Shown here: positions 8,158-17,424 of the stretch, one piece after another | How the letters are laid out: every line of letters starts with the position of its first letter | Numbering within the stretch: position 1 is the stretch's first letter | Made by a program: the position numbers and the translations under genes | Assembly: GCF_003885105.1 (NCBI RefSeq) | Contig: NZ_QWZQ01000010.1 | Location: 1-64,000 of the forward strand | Length of the DNA stretch: 64,000 nt | Source of the DNA: Lactiplantibacillus garii | GTDB lineage: Bacteria; Bacillota; Bacilli; Lactobacillales; Lactobacillaceae | Reading direction: 5' to 3' | The notes under the pieces: model-generated | What the model saw: only the letters and a program-made list of their open reading frames with translations | Databases searched by the model: none | Told to the model about the DNA's origin: nothing

Positions 8158-8389
8158 ACAACCAACATTTGAACAAAATTTGAACCAGTTAGAAACGATC
8201 GTTAACCAACTAGAACAGGGCGACGTGCCGTTGGAACAGGCTCTCGACCAGTTTCAAAAGGGCGTTGCTTTGAGTAAACAGTTACAAAGCACCCTGGAAG
8301 GCGCCGAAAAAACGCTGACTAAGATGATGGACGCAAGCGGCAACGAAGTTCCGTTTGAACAGGCTAACCAAGATGACCAACATGAATAG
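8150..8389 (+). CDS. xseB: Exodeoxyribonuclease VII small subunit
   Basis: A 79-residue helical protein matching Xse[34 protein letters not shown] is the core signature, followed by a second helix with [12 protein letters not shown]. It forms the accessory subunit of exonuclease VII with XseA. The ATG at 8150 has GGAGG about eight bases upstream inside the xseA end; the upstream frame extension is rejected. Its end overlaps the start region of ispA. Confidence 0.95.
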   Translation: MAEQPTFEQNLNQLETIVNQLEQGDVPLEQALDQFQKGVALSKQLQSTLEGAEKTLTKMMDASGNEVPFEQANQDDQHE

Positions 8390-9272
8390 TCAGCTGCTAG
8401 CCGCTTTTGAGGCGCGGTGGGTGCCGCGGATCAACACCTACTTAGACGAAAACTTGCGGGATTGCAGCGACCGCGACATTTTAACCGCTGCCATCCGTTA
8501 TTCGGTGCTGGCGGGCGGCAAGCGCCTGCGACCGCTGCTGACGCTGGCCGTCTTAACGACCTTTGACCAACCGGTGACGGCGGCCCATTTACGGGCGAGC
8601 GTGGCGGTTGAACTGATGCATACTTATTCGCTGATCCACGACGACCTGCCCGCCATGGACAACGACCAGTTGCGCCGGGGGGAACCGACCAGCCACGTAA
8701 AGTTCGGTGAGGACGTGGCGATTTTAGCCGGGGACGCCTTGCAGCCGCTGAGTTTTCAGTGGATCGCGGACAGCGGCCTCGCGCCGTCCGTGATTGCCCA
8801 GCAGACGTTAGCGTTAGCCCAAGCGACCGGTCCCACCGGAATGGTCGCGGGCCAGGTCGCCGACGTTAAAAATACCGGCCATCAGCTGGATCTGCCGGCG
8901 CTGCAGCAGTTGCACCGCGAAAAGACCGGGGCGCTGATCCACTACGCCGTGCAGGCCGGGACCATCCAGGCACCGGTACCGGCACCGGTTGCCGCGGCGT
9001 TATTGAAATTTGCGGACGCCTTTGGACTGGCTTTTCAAATTTACGACGACATCTTAGACGTCACCAGTACGCCGGAACAACTCGGTAAGGCGACTCACAA
9101 GGATGCCGGTGAACAGAAAAATACCTACCCGGAATTATTAGGGCTAGACGGCGCGCGGGCCGCGTTGACCACGGCGGTTACCGCAGCGCAAACGGCGTTA
9201 CGGGAAGCCAGCGCCCTGAGTCAACGGAATTTTGACCTGTTAGCTTCATTTTTAACGTACTTCACAAATTAA
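8373..9272 (+). CDS. ispA: Farnesyl/geranylgeranyl diphosphate synthase
   Basis: A trans-isoprenyl diphosphate synthase that condenses IPP with allylic diphosphates. Both aspartate-rich motifs are present: [12 protein letters not shown] (first) and [11 protein letters not shown] (second), plus GGKRLRP and the DVKNTGH region. The start is uncertain: ATG at 8373 or 8382 both lie in the xseB end, and neither has a strong binding site; 8373 is given. In bacteria using the MEP route dxs follows this gene; here tlyA follows directly, in keeping with the mevalonate genes at 61-64 kb that would supply IPP. Confidence 0.93.
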   Translation: MTNMNSQLLAAFEARWVPRINTYLDENLRDCSDRDILTAAIRYSVLAGGKRLRPLLTLAVLTTFDQPVTAAHLRASVAVELMHTYSLIHDDLPAMDNDQLRRGEPTSHVKFGEDVAILAGDALQPLSFQWIADSGLAPSVIAQQTLALAQATGPTGMVAGQVADVKNTGHQLDLPALQQLHREKTGALIHYAVQAGTIQAPVPAPVAAALLKFADAFGLAFQIYDDILDVTSTPEQLGKATHKDAGEQKNTYPELLGLDGARAALTTAVTAAQTALREASALSQRNFDLLASFLTYFTN

Positions 9273-9286
9273 AGGAATTAATTTAG

Positions 9287-10102
9287 ATGGAAAAAGAACG
9301 CATTGACGTATTATTAGTACAACAGGGGTTATTTGATACCCGTGAAAAAGCCAAGCGGGCCGTCATGGCCGGTGAGATTTTAGGGGCTAACGAAGAACGC
9401 CTCGATAAACCCGGCATGAAGGTCCCGGTGACCACCGAGCTCCACTTGAAGGGTAAACCCATGCCCTACGTTTCCCGCGGGGGCTTAAAGTTAGAGAAGG
9501 CCCTGCACAGTTTTAACATCGACGTGCGTGACAAAACGGTGTTGGACATTGGGTCGTCGACCGGGGGCTTTACCGACGTGATGTTGCAAAACGGCGCGAA
9601 GCTCAGCTACGCGCTGGACGTGGGGAGTAACCAGCTTGTTTGGAAGCTCCGCCAAGATCCGCGCGTCGTCGTCATGGAACACACTAACTTCCGGTACAGT
9701 AAGCTGGCTGATTTTAAGGACGGTCAGCCGAGCTTTGCTTCGATCGACGTTTCGTTTATTTCACTGCACTTAATTTTGCCACCACTGCACGCCATCATCG
9801 AAAACGGTGGTGAGGTCGTCGCGCTGATCAAGCCGCAGTTTGAAGCTGGGCGGGAAAACGTCGGCAAGCACGGGATCGTGCGGGACCCGGCCGTGCATAC
9901 CGCCGTTTTGAACGATATCGTGGATTTTGCGGTCAGTGCCGGCTACAACGTGCTCGGGTTGGATTATTCACCAATCAAGGGTGGCGAGGGCAATATCGAA
10001 TTTCTCGTGCATTTACAAGCTACTGACCAGCAGGCGGCCGTGGCGCCAAGTGTATCAATCGAACAAACTCAACAAGCCGCGTACGACCAACTGAATAAGT
10101 AG
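9287..10102 (+). CDS. tlyA: TlyA-family rRNA 2'-O-methyltransferase
   Basis: The 271-residue protein joins an N-terminal S4 RNA-binding domain (about 5-65, RIDVLLVQQGLFDTREKAKRAVMAGEI) to an FtsJ-like SAM methyltransferase domain with LDIGSSTGGFTDVML as the SAM-binding motif. TlyA methylates cytidines in 16S and 23S rRNA in Mycobacterium; the Bacillus homologue YqxC has the same context beside argR and recN. A hemolysin label sometimes given to this family is not supported by sequence. It is the last gene of the folD operon. Confidence 0.92.
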   Translation: MEKERIDVLLVQQGLFDTREKAKRAVMAGEILGANEERLDKPGMKVPVTTELHLKGKPMPYVSRGGLKLEKALHSFNIDVRDKTVLDIGSSTGGFTDVMLQNGAKLSYALDVGSNQLVWKLRQDPRVVVMEHTNFRYSKLADFKDGQPSFASIDVSFISLHLILPPLHAIIENGGEVVALIKPQFEAGRENVGKHGIVRDPAVHTAVLNDIVDFAVSAGYNVLGLDYSPIKGGEGNIEFLVHLQATDQQAAVAPSVSIEQTQQAAYDQLNK

Positions 10103-10189
10103 TGGATTTTAAATCCAGTCTTTCATATTTATGCAAAATGGCTTATGATGTGTTTAAATAGATATGAATAAGACGCCGGGGGTGATCGG

Positions 10190-10648
10190 GTGAAAAAGCA
10201 AGAGCGCCAGCGCTACATTAAACGATTATTAAGTTCAAACGAAATTGAACGACAAGAAGACTTTGTCAGTTTATTACGTGCCGAAAATATTGAGGTGACC
10301 CAGGCCACCATTTCAAGGGATATTAAGGACATGCAACTGGTCAAGGTTCCCTCGGCAACGGGTGGCTACCATTACAGTATGCCAGTCCAAAAACAAATGG
10401 ATACGGAAAAAAAGCTCAAGCGCACGCTCAAGGACGCGTACGTCTCCTACGCAACGCAGGATAAGTTCGTGCTCGTGAAGGTGTTGCCCGGTAACGGTCC
10501 GGCGTTAGCGAGTTTGATTGAAGCGATGCACTACGATGAGGTGTTCGGAACGATCGGTGACGACGCCACCGTTTTGATCATTTGTAAGTCCCTGGCCCTG
10601 ACCTTAGACTTACAGCAAAAAATTCAACGTCTCTTAAGCGATAACTAA
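10190..10648 (+). CDS. argR: Arginine repressor ArgR/AhrC
   Basis: The 152-residue protein has the ArgR layout: an N-terminal winged-helix DNA-binding domain (VTQATISRDIKDMQLVKV) and a C-terminal oligomerisation and arginine-binding domain ending GTIGDDATVLIIC. It starts with GTG after a GGGGGTGA site. Family members are arginine-responsive hexamers that control arg biosynthesis or catabolism genes; no arg genes are in this window. Location beside recN is conserved in Firmicutes. A possible TATGAT -10 lies at 10144-10149, and AT-rich TGAATA-like segments nearby could be ARG boxes (weak). Confidence 0.94.
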   Translation: MKKQERQRYIKRLLSSNEIERQEDFVSLLRAENIEVTQATISRDIKDMQLVKVPSATGGYHYSMPVQKQMDTEKKLKRTLKDAYVSYATQDKFVLVKVLPGNGPALASLIEAMHYDEVFGTIGDDATVLIICKSLALTLDLQQKIQRLLSDN

Positions 10649-10662
10649 GTTTAGTTATTGAT

Positions 10663-10697
10663 CGACCTGTTCACGTTCGTGTCAGGTCGCTTTTTTT
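10663..10697 (+). terminator. Terminator after argR
   Basis: CGACCTG and CAGGTCG form a 7-bp stem with a 13-base loop, followed by CTTTTTTT. Confidence 0.85.
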
Positions 10698-10771
10698 AGA
10701 CCGCCAGACGAACGGCGGCCGCGTGAATCGCCGACTGGGCAGTGCCCAATTGGGTTTTGGGAGGAATCGGT

Positions 10772-12466
10772 GTGTTACAGGAATTATCAATTACAAATTT
10801 TGCCATTATTGAACACTTGGACATTGCGTTTGAAAACGGGATGACGGTGTTGACCGGGGAAACCGGGGCCGGGAAATCGATCATTATTGATGCGGTCGGC
10901 CTCTTAGCCGGTGGCCGCGGGTCGCAGGAATTCATCCGGACCGGGGCCGATAAAGCGGTGCTGCAGGGGATGTTTATTTTACCCGCCGACGGGGTGACGG
11001 CGAAGATGCTGGACGAAGCCGGCATCGACCACGCCGATAACACGGTGATCTTGCAGCGGGAGATTGCCAAGAGCGGCCGCAACACCTGCCGGATTAACGG
11101 AATGTTAGTCAATACGACAACCTTAAAACGAATCGGTGAGACGATCGTCGACATTCACGGTCAAAATGAACACCAGGAACTGATGCAACCGGACAAACAC
11201 CTCGGTTTATTAGACGAGTTCGCGGCACCGAAGATCCGGAAACTAAAGAGTCAGTATTCGCAGCAGTACCACGCGTACCAGCAGCTTAACCAGGAACTCC
11301 GGCAAAAAAACGCCAACGAGAAGGAATGGGCCCAGCGGTTAGACATGCTGAATTTCCAAGTGGAAGAAATTTCGGCGGCCCAGGTCAAAGTGGGCGAAGA
11401 AGCCGACTTAACGGCCGAACGCGACCGGCTGGATAATTACCAGACGATCAACCAGGCCTTGCAGCAGAGTTACACCCTGTTGGCCGCCGGTGAGGAGACT
11501 CAGGGCGCGGTCGACATGGTTGGTACGGCCATGAACGCGTTAGAACCGATTGCCAACTTGGACCCGGCGTTTAACGAGATCACGATGAACGTTAAAAACG
11601 CCTTTTACGGCTTACAGGACGCTGCCGGGCAAATTTCAAACCAGTTAGACTTGCAGGAGTTTGACGAAGGGCGGCTCGACGAAATTGAACAGCGCTTAGA
11701 GGTGCTTAGTCAGTTAAAACGCAAGTACGGCGACTCCGAGCAACAAATTTTGGATTATTATAAGAAGATCTCCGCGGAACTGGCCAAAATGACCGACTCC
11801 GAGGAAAACAGCGAGGGCTTATCGCAACGGGTGGCCGAACAAAAAGCGGCGCTCCAAAAAACGGGGGAAGCCCTGTCCGATAAGCGCCGGGCCGCGGCTA
11901 AGTCGTTGCAGCGGCAGATTCACCAAGAATTAAAGGATCTGTACATGGATAAGGCGGTTTTTGAAGTCCGCTTTAAACCGACGAACGGCCAGCTTTTTCG
12001 CAGCGGGTTGGACAGCGTTGAGTTTTACATTCAAACCAACCCCGGTGAAAAGATGCGGCCGTTGGCGAAAATTGCGTCCGGCGGGGAGCTGTCGCGGATG
12101 ATGCTGGCCTTAAAGACGATTTTTTCCGAATCACAGGGTATTACCAGCATTATCTTTGACGAAGTTGATACCGGGGTCAGCGGCCGGGTCGCCCAGGCGA
12201 TCGCCGAAAAGATCAGCGGCATCGCCCACTTTTCCCAGGTACTCTGCATCACCCACTTGCCGCAGGTGGCGGCGATGAGCGACCACCACTACTTCATCGC
12301 CAAAAAGATCACCGGTAACCGCACCAAGACTAGCGTGACGAAGCTGACCGCCCACGCCCGCGTGGAAGAACTGGCACGGATGCTGGCCGGCACCAAGGTC
12401 ACGAAATTATCACTGGAACACGCCGAGGAATTATTACGGCTGGCCGGTGAAGAAAAAGCTGAATAA
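10772..12466 (+). CDS. recN: DNA repair protein RecN
   Basis: RecN is an SMC-like ATPase acting early in double-strand break repair. The 564-residue protein has Walker A GETGAGKS at residues 29-36, a long central coiled coil, the ABC signature SGGELSRMMLALK and Walker B IIFDEVDTG. GTG at 10772 is chosen because GGGAGG lies eight bases upstream and the family begins MLQELSI; a frame running back to 10742 is rejected. A terminator follows the stop. Confidence 0.95.
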   Translation: MLQELSITNFAIIEHLDIAFENGMTVLTGETGAGKSIIIDAVGLLAGGRGSQEFIRTGADKAVLQGMFILPADGVTAKMLDEAGIDHADNTVILQREIAKSGRNTCRINGMLVNTTTLKRIGETIVDIHGQNEHQELMQPDKHLGLLDEFAAPKIRKLKSQYSQQYHAYQQLNQELRQKNANEKEWAQRLDMLNFQVEEISAAQVKVGEEADLTAERDRLDNYQTINQALQQSYTLLAAGEETQGAVDMVGTAMNALEPIANLDPAFNEITMNVKNAFYGLQDAAGQISNQLDLQEFDEGRLDEIEQRLEVLSQLKRKYGDSEQQILDYYKKISAELAKMTDSEENSEGLSQRVAEQKAALQKTGEALSDKRRAAAKSLQRQIHQELKDLYMDKAVFEVRFKPTNGQLFRSGLDSVEFYIQTNPGEKMRPLAKIASGGELSRMMLALKTIFSESQGITSIIFDEVDTGVSGRVAQAIAEKISGIAHFSQVLCITHLPQVAAMSDHHYFIAKKITGNRTKTSVTKLTAHARVEELARMLAGTKVTKLSLEHAEELLRLAGEEKAE

Positions 12467-12474
12467 CCATTCAG

Positions 12475-12507
12475 GAGTTTGAATCTTTGGTTCAGACTCT
12501 TTTTTTG
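12475..12507 (+). terminator. Terminator after recN
   Basis: GAGTTTGAA pairs with TTCAGACTC (one G-T pair) and is followed by TTTTTTT. Confidence 0.85.
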
Positions 12508-12683
12508 CTTCTTTAGTGATGTTAATAGGATTGGTTCCGGTTCCAATGCCCAGAAAACTGCATTTTACGTGGCGTGTTGTTTGCAATTTTGTTTTAAGAT
12601 ACGTTATGCTTGATAGGGTACAGTTTATTAAGTGAACTGCATAAGCTGAAAAAAAGATTGGAGTGATGAGGTTGTTTCTGACA

Positions 12684-13871
12684 ATGGAACATTTGAACAA
12701 GACGTATCCTGGTGGCAAAGTCGCCGTTGAAGATTTTAATCTTGAAATCGAAAAGGGTGAGTTTGTTTGTTTCATCGGGACCTCTGGTTCGGGTAAAACG
12801 ACGACCATGCGGATGATCAATCGGATGTTAAGTCAGACTTCCGGCACCATCAAGTTAAATGGCGAAGATATTGGCAAAATGGATCCGGTGAAGTTACGCC
12901 GCCAAATTGGTTACGTGATTCAAAACATCGGTTTAATGCCGCACATGACCATTCGGGACAATATTACGTTGGTGCCCCGGTTGCTAAAGTGGCCCCAAGA
13001 AAAAATGAACGAACGGGCCAAAGAAATGATCAAACTAGTTGAACTCCCCGAAGATTACTTAGACCGTTACCCGTCGCAACTGTCCGGTGGGCAGCAGCAA
13101 CGGATCGGGGTGGTTCGGGCACTGGCCGCGGATCAGGACTTAGTTTTAATGGACGAACCGTTTGGGGCCCTAGACCCGATCACCCGGGAAGCCCTACAGG
13201 ACTTAGTTAAGGATCTGCAAGAACGTTTAGGCAAGACCTTCGTGTTCGTGACCCACGACATGGACGAAGCGCTGAAGCTTTCGACCCGGATCGTTGTCAT
13301 GGATGGCGGGAAGATCATGCAGGTGGACACACCCGACGGTATCTTACGGCACCCGGCTAACGAATTCGTGGAGAACTTGATTGGGAAGGACCGTTTGATC
13401 CAGGCCCGCCCAAGTATTACGACCGTTGGCCAAGTGATGTTAAAAGACCCAATCGCCACCACGCCCGGCAAGTCGTTGACCGACGCGCTGCGCTTAATGC
13501 ACGATAAGCGGGTCGATTCACTATTAGTTACCGACGAAGCCGGCATCTTAAAGGGTGTCATCGGCATTGAAGACGTGGACTACAACTTTAACTCCGCGAC
13601 CAGCGTGAGCGACATCATGAAAAAAGATTTGTTCTACGTGCAGTCCAGTTCGTTAATTCGCGACACCGTGGAACGAATCCTAAAACGGGGACTGAAAAAC
13701 ATCCCGGTCGTCGACGACAACCACCGCTTAGTCGGAATCGTCACCCGGGCGACCCTGGTTGATATCGTGTACGACGCCCTTTGGGGTGATGAAGAAGCGG
13801 ACGAAGAGACCAATAACATTCACCACGGGGAGGACGCCGACTCCGCGAGTGCCAAGGGCGGTGAAGCCTAA
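12684..13871 (+). CDS. opuCA: Osmoprotectant ABC transporter ATPase with CBS pair
   Basis: The ATPase of a glycine betaine/carnitine/choline uptake system. Walker A GTSGSGKT is at residues 32-39, the signature is [11 protein letters not shown] and Walker B is [12 protein letters not shown]. The C-terminal third (about 255-370) holds two CBS domains, which in OpuA/OpuC-type transporters sense ionic strength or bind nucleotides. The tail is acidic and His-rich. The start is ambiguous: in-frame GTG 12663, TTG 12672 and ATG 12684 are possible; ATG is chosen although the TTG has a better spaced GGAGTGA. Its stop overlaps the next start (TAATG). The four-gene unit resembles OpuC rather than the two-gene OpuA; the exact substrate is unknown. 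Confidence 0.92.
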   Translation: MEHLNKTYPGGKVAVEDFNLEIEKGEFVCFIGTSGSGKTTTMRMINRMLSQTSGTIKLNGEDIGKMDPVKLRRQIGYVIQNIGLMPHMTIRDNITLVPRLLKWPQEKMNERAKEMIKLVELPEDYLDRYPSQLSGGQQQRIGVVRALAADQDLVLMDEPFGALDPITREALQDLVKDLQERLGKTFVFVTHDMDEALKLSTRIVVMDGGKIMQVDTPDGILRHPANEFVENLIGKDRLIQARPSITTVGQVMLKDPIATTPGKSLTDALRLMHDKRVDSLLVTDEAGILKGVIGIEDVDYNFNSATSVSDIMKKDLFYVQSSSLIRDTVERILKRGLKNIPVVDDNHRLVGIVTRATLVDIVYDALWGDEEADEETNNIHHGEDADSASAKGGEA

Positions 13872-14503
13872 TGATGAGTTTTTTACAAACTTACGGGGCC
13901 CAGCTCCTGCTGAAAACGTGGCAACACCTCTACATTTCAGCAATCGCCCTGTTACTCGGGGTGATCGTGGCAGTGCCGATCGGGGTCCTGTTGACCCGCG
14001 CAAACGACACGGTTGCCAACGTGGTGATGTCGATCGCTAGTATGTTACAAACGATTCCCGCGATGGCCCTATTAGCGTTAATGATTCCGTTCTTCGGGAT
14101 CGGGAGCGTGCCGGCAATTATTGCCCTGTTTATCTATTCTTTGTTACCGATTTTACGGAACACCTACTTAGGGATGAAGGACGTCGAGCCGGCGCTGATC
14201 GACGCGGCCAAGGGCATGGGCATGACGAGTGGTCAGTCAATCATTAAAGTCGAAGTTCCGATGGCCGCGCCGGTGATCATGGCCGGGATCCGGTTATCCG
14301 CGACGTACGTGATTGCCTGGGCCGCGCTGGCATCCTACATTGGTGCCGGTGGTCTTGGGGATTTCATCTTCAACGGTTTAAACTTATACCGGACCGATCT
14401 GATCTTAGGCGGGTCGATTCCGGTCATCATCTTGGCCCTGGTCGTGGACTGGTTACTCGGCAAGTTGGAAGCCGCCGTGACGCCACGAACGACGCAAGCG
14501 TAA
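13871..14503 (+). CDS. opuCB: Osmoprotectant ABC transporter permease (first)
   Basis: A 210-residue inner-membrane permease of the BPD-transport family with about six hydrophobic segments. The cytoplasmic EAA-like loop that contacts the ATPase reads [22 protein letters not shown]. It overlaps opuCA by one base and is followed closely by the binding protein gene. A homologous second permease is encoded at 15451; the two are expected to form a heterodimeric channel. Confidence 0.92.
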   Translation: MMSFLQTYGAQLLLKTWQHLYISAIALLLGVIVAVPIGVLLTRANDTVANVVMSIASMLQTIPAMALLALMIPFFGIGSVPAIIALFIYSLLPILRNTYLGMKDVEPALIDAAKGMGMTSGQSIIKVEVPMAAPVIMAGIRLSATYVIAWAALASYIGAGGLGDFIFNGLNLYRTDLILGGSIPVIILALVVDWLLGKLEAAVTPRTTQA

Positions 14504-14515
14504 GGGGGTAGCGAG

Positions 14516-15451
14516 ATGAGAAAATTCAAAAAATGGTTTTTAGGTGTCGTGACGACCGTGGCTAGCGGCGTTTTATTAGCCGGTTGCGGCTTTCCGGGCC
14601 TTTCCGGGACGTCGTCTGACACGGTTCGCATCGCGTCCCAAAATACGACCGAACAACAAATCATGGCCTACGTGATTCAGGACATGATTCAGCACTATTC
14701 CAACTTAAACACGACGATCATTAACAACCTGGGTTCCGGGACGGTTAGTTTTAACGCCCTGAAAAACAACCAGGCCGACATTTCGTCGATTCGCTTTACC
14801 GGGACCGACCTGACCACCATCTTAGGTGAAAAGGCCGACCGCGGTAACGTGAAGGCGACCGATAACAAGGTTCGTTCCCAGTTCAATTCGAAGTACCACA
14901 TGACCTACTTCCCGTCCTACGGGTTTGCCGATACCTACGCGTTCATGGTGACCCAGCAGACGGCTAAAAAGTACCACTTAAACACGGTCAGCGACATGAA
15001 GAAGGTGGCCTCGAAGTTAACGGTTGGTTTGGACCAAACTTGGCTGGAACGGAAGGGTGACGGTTACCCCGATTTCCAAAAACTGTATGGTTATAAGTTT
15101 GGTAATACCTACCCAATGCAAATTGGGCTAGTTTACGACGCGTTGGAATCCGGTAAAATGGACGCCATTTTGGGTTATTCCACCGATGGCCGGATCAGAA
15201 GTTACAATCTGAAAATTTTAAAGGACGACAAAAACTTCTTCCCACCGTACAACGCGAGTGCCGTTGCCACTAACAAAGTCTTGAAGGAACACCCGCAACT
15301 GAAGTCGATCTTAAGCCGGTTGAACGGGAAGATTAGTTTAAAGACCATGCAAAGTTTGAACTATAAGGTTGATAATAACTTAGTTGAACCGGAAGTTGTG
15401 GCCAAACAGTTCCTAGAACAACACAACTACTTTGAAGGGAGTGGCAAGTAA
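14516..15451 (+). CDS. opuCC: Osmoprotectant-binding lipoprotein
   Basis: The extracellular substrate-binding protein, anchored as a lipoprotein. The N-terminus has a Lys/Arg-rich start, a hydrophobic stretch and the lipobox LLAGC with Cys24 as the lipid-modified residue. The mature part belongs to the OpuAC family: TVRIASQNTTEQQIMAYV near the start and ILGYSTDGRIRSYNLKILKDD towards the end, the usual ligand-binding region. GGGGGTAGCGAG precedes the ATG. The stop overlaps the start of opuCD. Confidence 0.93.
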   Translation: MRKFKKWFLGVVTTVASGVLLAGCGFPGLSGTSSDTVRIASQNTTEQQIMAYVIQDMIQHYSNLNTTIINNLGSGTVSFNALKNNQADISSIRFTGTDLTTILGEKADRGNVKATDNKVRSQFNSKYHMTYFPSYGFADTYAFMVTQQTAKKYHLNTVSDMKKVASKLTVGLDQTWLERKGDGYPDFQKLYGYKFGNTYPMQIGLVYDALESGKMDAILGYSTDGRIRSYNLKILKDDKNFFPPYNASAVATNKVLKEHPQLKSILSRLNGKISLKTMQSLNYKVDNNLVEPEVVAKQFLEQHNYFEGSGK

Positions 15452-16104
15452 TGGCACACATGAATATGTTGCAACAGTTGGTCTATTACTACCAGCAAAA
15501 CGGGGCGTACGTCTTGAGCCAGTTTGCCCGTCATTTCCTGATTTCGATTTACGGGGTGCTGTTCGCGGCGATTATCGGGATTCCGATTGGGATCTTGATC
15601 GCCCACCACAGTAAACTCAGTGCGACCGTGATCGCGATTGCCAACGTGATCCAGACGGTGCCGTCACTGGCGATGCTGTCGATCATCATGATTGGTTTGG
15701 GCTTGGGGGTCAATACGGTGATTGTGACCGTCTTCCTCTATGCGCTATTACCGATCATTAAAAACACCTACACCGGGATGCTGAACGTTAGTCCAAGTAT
15801 TCTTGATTCCGGTAAGGGGATGGGCATGACCCGCTGGCAAATTTTACGCATGGTCGAACTGCCGCTTTCGTTATCGGTGATCATGGCCGGTTTGCGTAAT
15901 GCTTTAGTGCTCGCGATTGGGATCACCGCGATCGGGACCTTCGTTGGTGCCGGTGGTTTAGGGGACATCATCATTCGCGGGACCAACGCGACCGATGGTG
16001 GGGCCATTATTTTGGCCGGTGCCTTACCAACCGCGTTAATGGCGATTATTTCGGATACGGTCTTAGCCTGGATCGAAAAACGGGCCGACCCAACTCAAAA
16101 ATAG
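15451..16104 (+). CDS. opuCD: Osmoprotectant ABC transporter permease (second)
   Basis: A 217-residue permease homologous to OpuCB, with the coupling loop LDSGKGMGMTRWQILRMVELPLS and C-terminal FVGAGGLGDIIIRG, both diagnostic for OpuCB/OpuCD-type subunits. It overlaps opuCC by one base. It closes the operon; a large hairpin terminator follows within ten bases. Confidence 0.92.
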   Translation: MAHMNMLQQLVYYYQQNGAYVLSQFARHFLISIYGVLFAAIIGIPIGILIAHHSKLSATVIAIANVIQTVPSLAMLSIIMIGLGLGVNTVIVTVFLYALLPIIKNTYTGMLNVSPSILDSGKGMGMTRWQILRMVELPLSLSVIMAGLRNALVLAIGITAIGTFVGAGGLGDIIIRGTNATDGGAIILAGALPTALMAIISDTVLAWIEKRADPTQK

Positions 16105-16111
16105 GGTAAAC

Positions 16112-16185
16112 AAAAAGATTGATTTACAGGTCACCCACCGAACCCATTCAGGGGGGCGCGGTGAGGCTGTAACATCAATCTTTTT
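16112..16185 (+). terminator. Terminator of the opuC operon
   Basis: AAAAAGATTGAT...TACAG pairs with CTGTA...ATCAATCTTTTT across a 74-base structured element that ends in a T-run and AATTT. Inner bases GGTCACCCACCG...GCGCGGTGAGG can pair further. Confidence 0.8.
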
Positions 16186-16190
16186 AATTT

Positions 16191-16252
16191 GCGGTCAAAA
16201 CACTTCAATTGATATGCAAGGTGGTATCAGTTGAAATTTCATCTTTGACCGC
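16191..16252 (+). terminator. Second long imperfect hairpin after opuC
   Basis: GCGGTCAAA (16191-16199) pairs with TTTGACCGC (16244-16252), and the inner TTCAATTGATAT pairs with GTATCAGTTGAA using T-G wobbles. Wobbles are compatible with plus-strand RNA, and AAGCTTTTTATT follows. It lies between convergent genes and may be a back-up or bidirectional terminator. Confidence 0.55.
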
Positions 16253-16274
16253 AAGCTTTTTATTTACGGGTTGA

Positions 16275-16610
16275 TTAGGCCCGCTGAATATAGCGAATCT
16301 GGGTAACGTCAACGAGGTGCGTTAAGTGCTGCCGCCGGTTGATCAAAACGAGCTGACCACTAGCCAGGGTCCGTAACACCCCGTGAATATTATACGGGTG
16401 GGTTTCGGTTAAGCTGGGCTGCATTTGTAACATCACTTGGTAGTGCCGCGTTTGCGCTTGTTTTAAGAACAAATCCCGCTGAAAGGCCGGCATCGTGGGC
16501 AGGAGTGGTGCCACGACGGTCGGGGCGGCAATGAAGTCATCCATAAACTGGCGGTACGAAGCTTGTAAGTTTTTTGAAATTAATTTTAAATTGGATTGTT
16601 GATTTTGCAT
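16275..16610 (-). CDS. YolD-like protein, SOS-type promoter
   Basis: A 111-residue protein whose C-terminal part (HGVLRTLASGQLVLINRR...VDVTQIRYIQ) resembles the beta-rich YolD-like domain, often encoded beside UmuC-type Y-family polymerases; no polymerase gene is adjacent here. The start at 16610 is chosen because GAGGTGG lies just upstream; an in-frame ATG 18 bases earlier is less likely. The promoter contains a LexA-type SOS box inside the -35/-10 spacer, so damage induction is likely. The family assignment is tentative and rests on a short similar stretch plus the regulatory context. Confidence 0.6.
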   Translation of the reverse strand: MQNQQSNLKLISKNLQASYRQFMDDFIAAPTVVAPLLPTMPAFQRDLFLKQAQTRHYQVMLQMQPSLTETHPYNIHGVLRTLASGQLVLINRRQHLTHLVDVTQIRYIQRA

Positions 16611-16642
16611 GTGAGCCACCTCGAACATTTGTTTGTGTTTAC

Positions 16643-16671
16643 ATTATACGAACAAACGTTCTAAAATGCAA
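16643..16671 (-). promoter_or_regulatory. Promoter of the YolD-like gene
   Basis: On the minus strand TTGCAT (16671-16666) and a perfect TATAAT (16648-16643) are separated by exactly 17 bases. The SOS box fills most of the spacer. Confidence 0.75.
16649..16662. promoter_or_regulatory. LexA (DinR) SOS box
   Basis: CGAACAAACGTTCT matches the Gram-positive SOS consensus CGAACRNRYGTTYC at all but the last base. It sits between -35 and -10 of the YolD-like gene, where LexA would block RNA polymerase. A second, weaker match (CGAACATTTGTTTG, 16622-16635) lies between the -10 and the start codon. Confidence 0.75.
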
Positions 16672-16736
16672 GCCATAAATTCACAAAAAAGTTTTCCGTA
16701 AAAAGACGGCTTCGGGCGAGAATCGCCGGATAAAAC

Positions 16737-16765
16737 TTGCAATCTAGCCATAAAAAGTGCAAAAT
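16737..16765 (+). promoter_or_regulatory. Promoter of gmk-rpoZ
   Basis: TTGCAA (16737-16742) and CAAAAT (16760-16765) are separated by 17 bases, 38 bases before the gmk start codon. Confidence 0.5.
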
Positions 16766-16803
16766 AAACTTTAAAACATATTTAATAAGGGGAATTTGCG
16801 ATC

Positions 16804-17424
16804 ATGGCGAAACAAGGCATGTTAATCGTCTTATCAGGTCCTTCGGGCGTCGGCAAGGGTACCGTCCGTAAGGAGATCTTTGACTCAGATGATAACGATT
16901 TTCAATATTCAGTCTCGATGACGACTCGGAAAATGCGTCCGGGTGAAGTTGATGGAAAGGACTACTATTTTGTCTCCAAAGATGAATTCGAGGATGAAAT
17001 TAAAAGCGGCGGTATGCTTGAATATGCCAAGTATGTTGACAACTACTACGGAACGCCCTTAAAATATATTAAGCAGTCGTTGGCCGCTGGTAAGGACGTT
17101 TTCCTCGAAATCGAAGTTAACGGTGCCATGCAGGTTCGCGAAAAAATGCCCGACGGTGTCTTCATTTTTCTGACACCACCCGATTTAATGGAATTAAAAC
17201 ACCGGATCATTGGCCGTGGCACGGATGACATGAGTGTCATCAATAAGCGGATGGCTAAGGCCGTGGGCGAAATTAAAATGATGCGTAATTACGATTACGC
17301 GGTAATCAACGACGAAGTGCCGCTGGCGGCGGAACGGATCAAAGCCATCATTAAGAGTGAGCGGTACAGTGTTAAACGGGTCATGCCCGAGTATGAAGAA
17401 ATGTTAGGAGATGCGGAATCATGA
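16804..17424 (+). CDS. gmk: Guanylate kinase
   Basis: Guanylate kinase phosphorylates GMP to GDP with ATP. The 206-residue protein has the P-loop GPSGVGKGT at residues 12-20, the GMP-binding segment [22 protein letters not shown], and the lid region with GRGTDD. The start ATG at 16804 is preceded by AAGGGGA at slightly long spacing. It overlaps rpoZ by four bases, the standard gmk-rpoZ arrangement. Confidence 0.96.
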   Translation: MAKQGMLIVLSGPSGVGKGTVRKEIFDSDDNDFQYSVSMTTRKMRPGEVDGKDYYFVSKDEFEDEIKSGGMLEYAKYVDNYYGTPLKYIKQSLAAGKDVFLEIEVNGAMQVREKMPDGVFIFLTPPDLMELKHRIIGRGTDDMSVINKRMAKAVGEIKMMRNYDYAVINDEVPLAAERIKAIIKSERYSVKRVMPEYEEMLGDAES

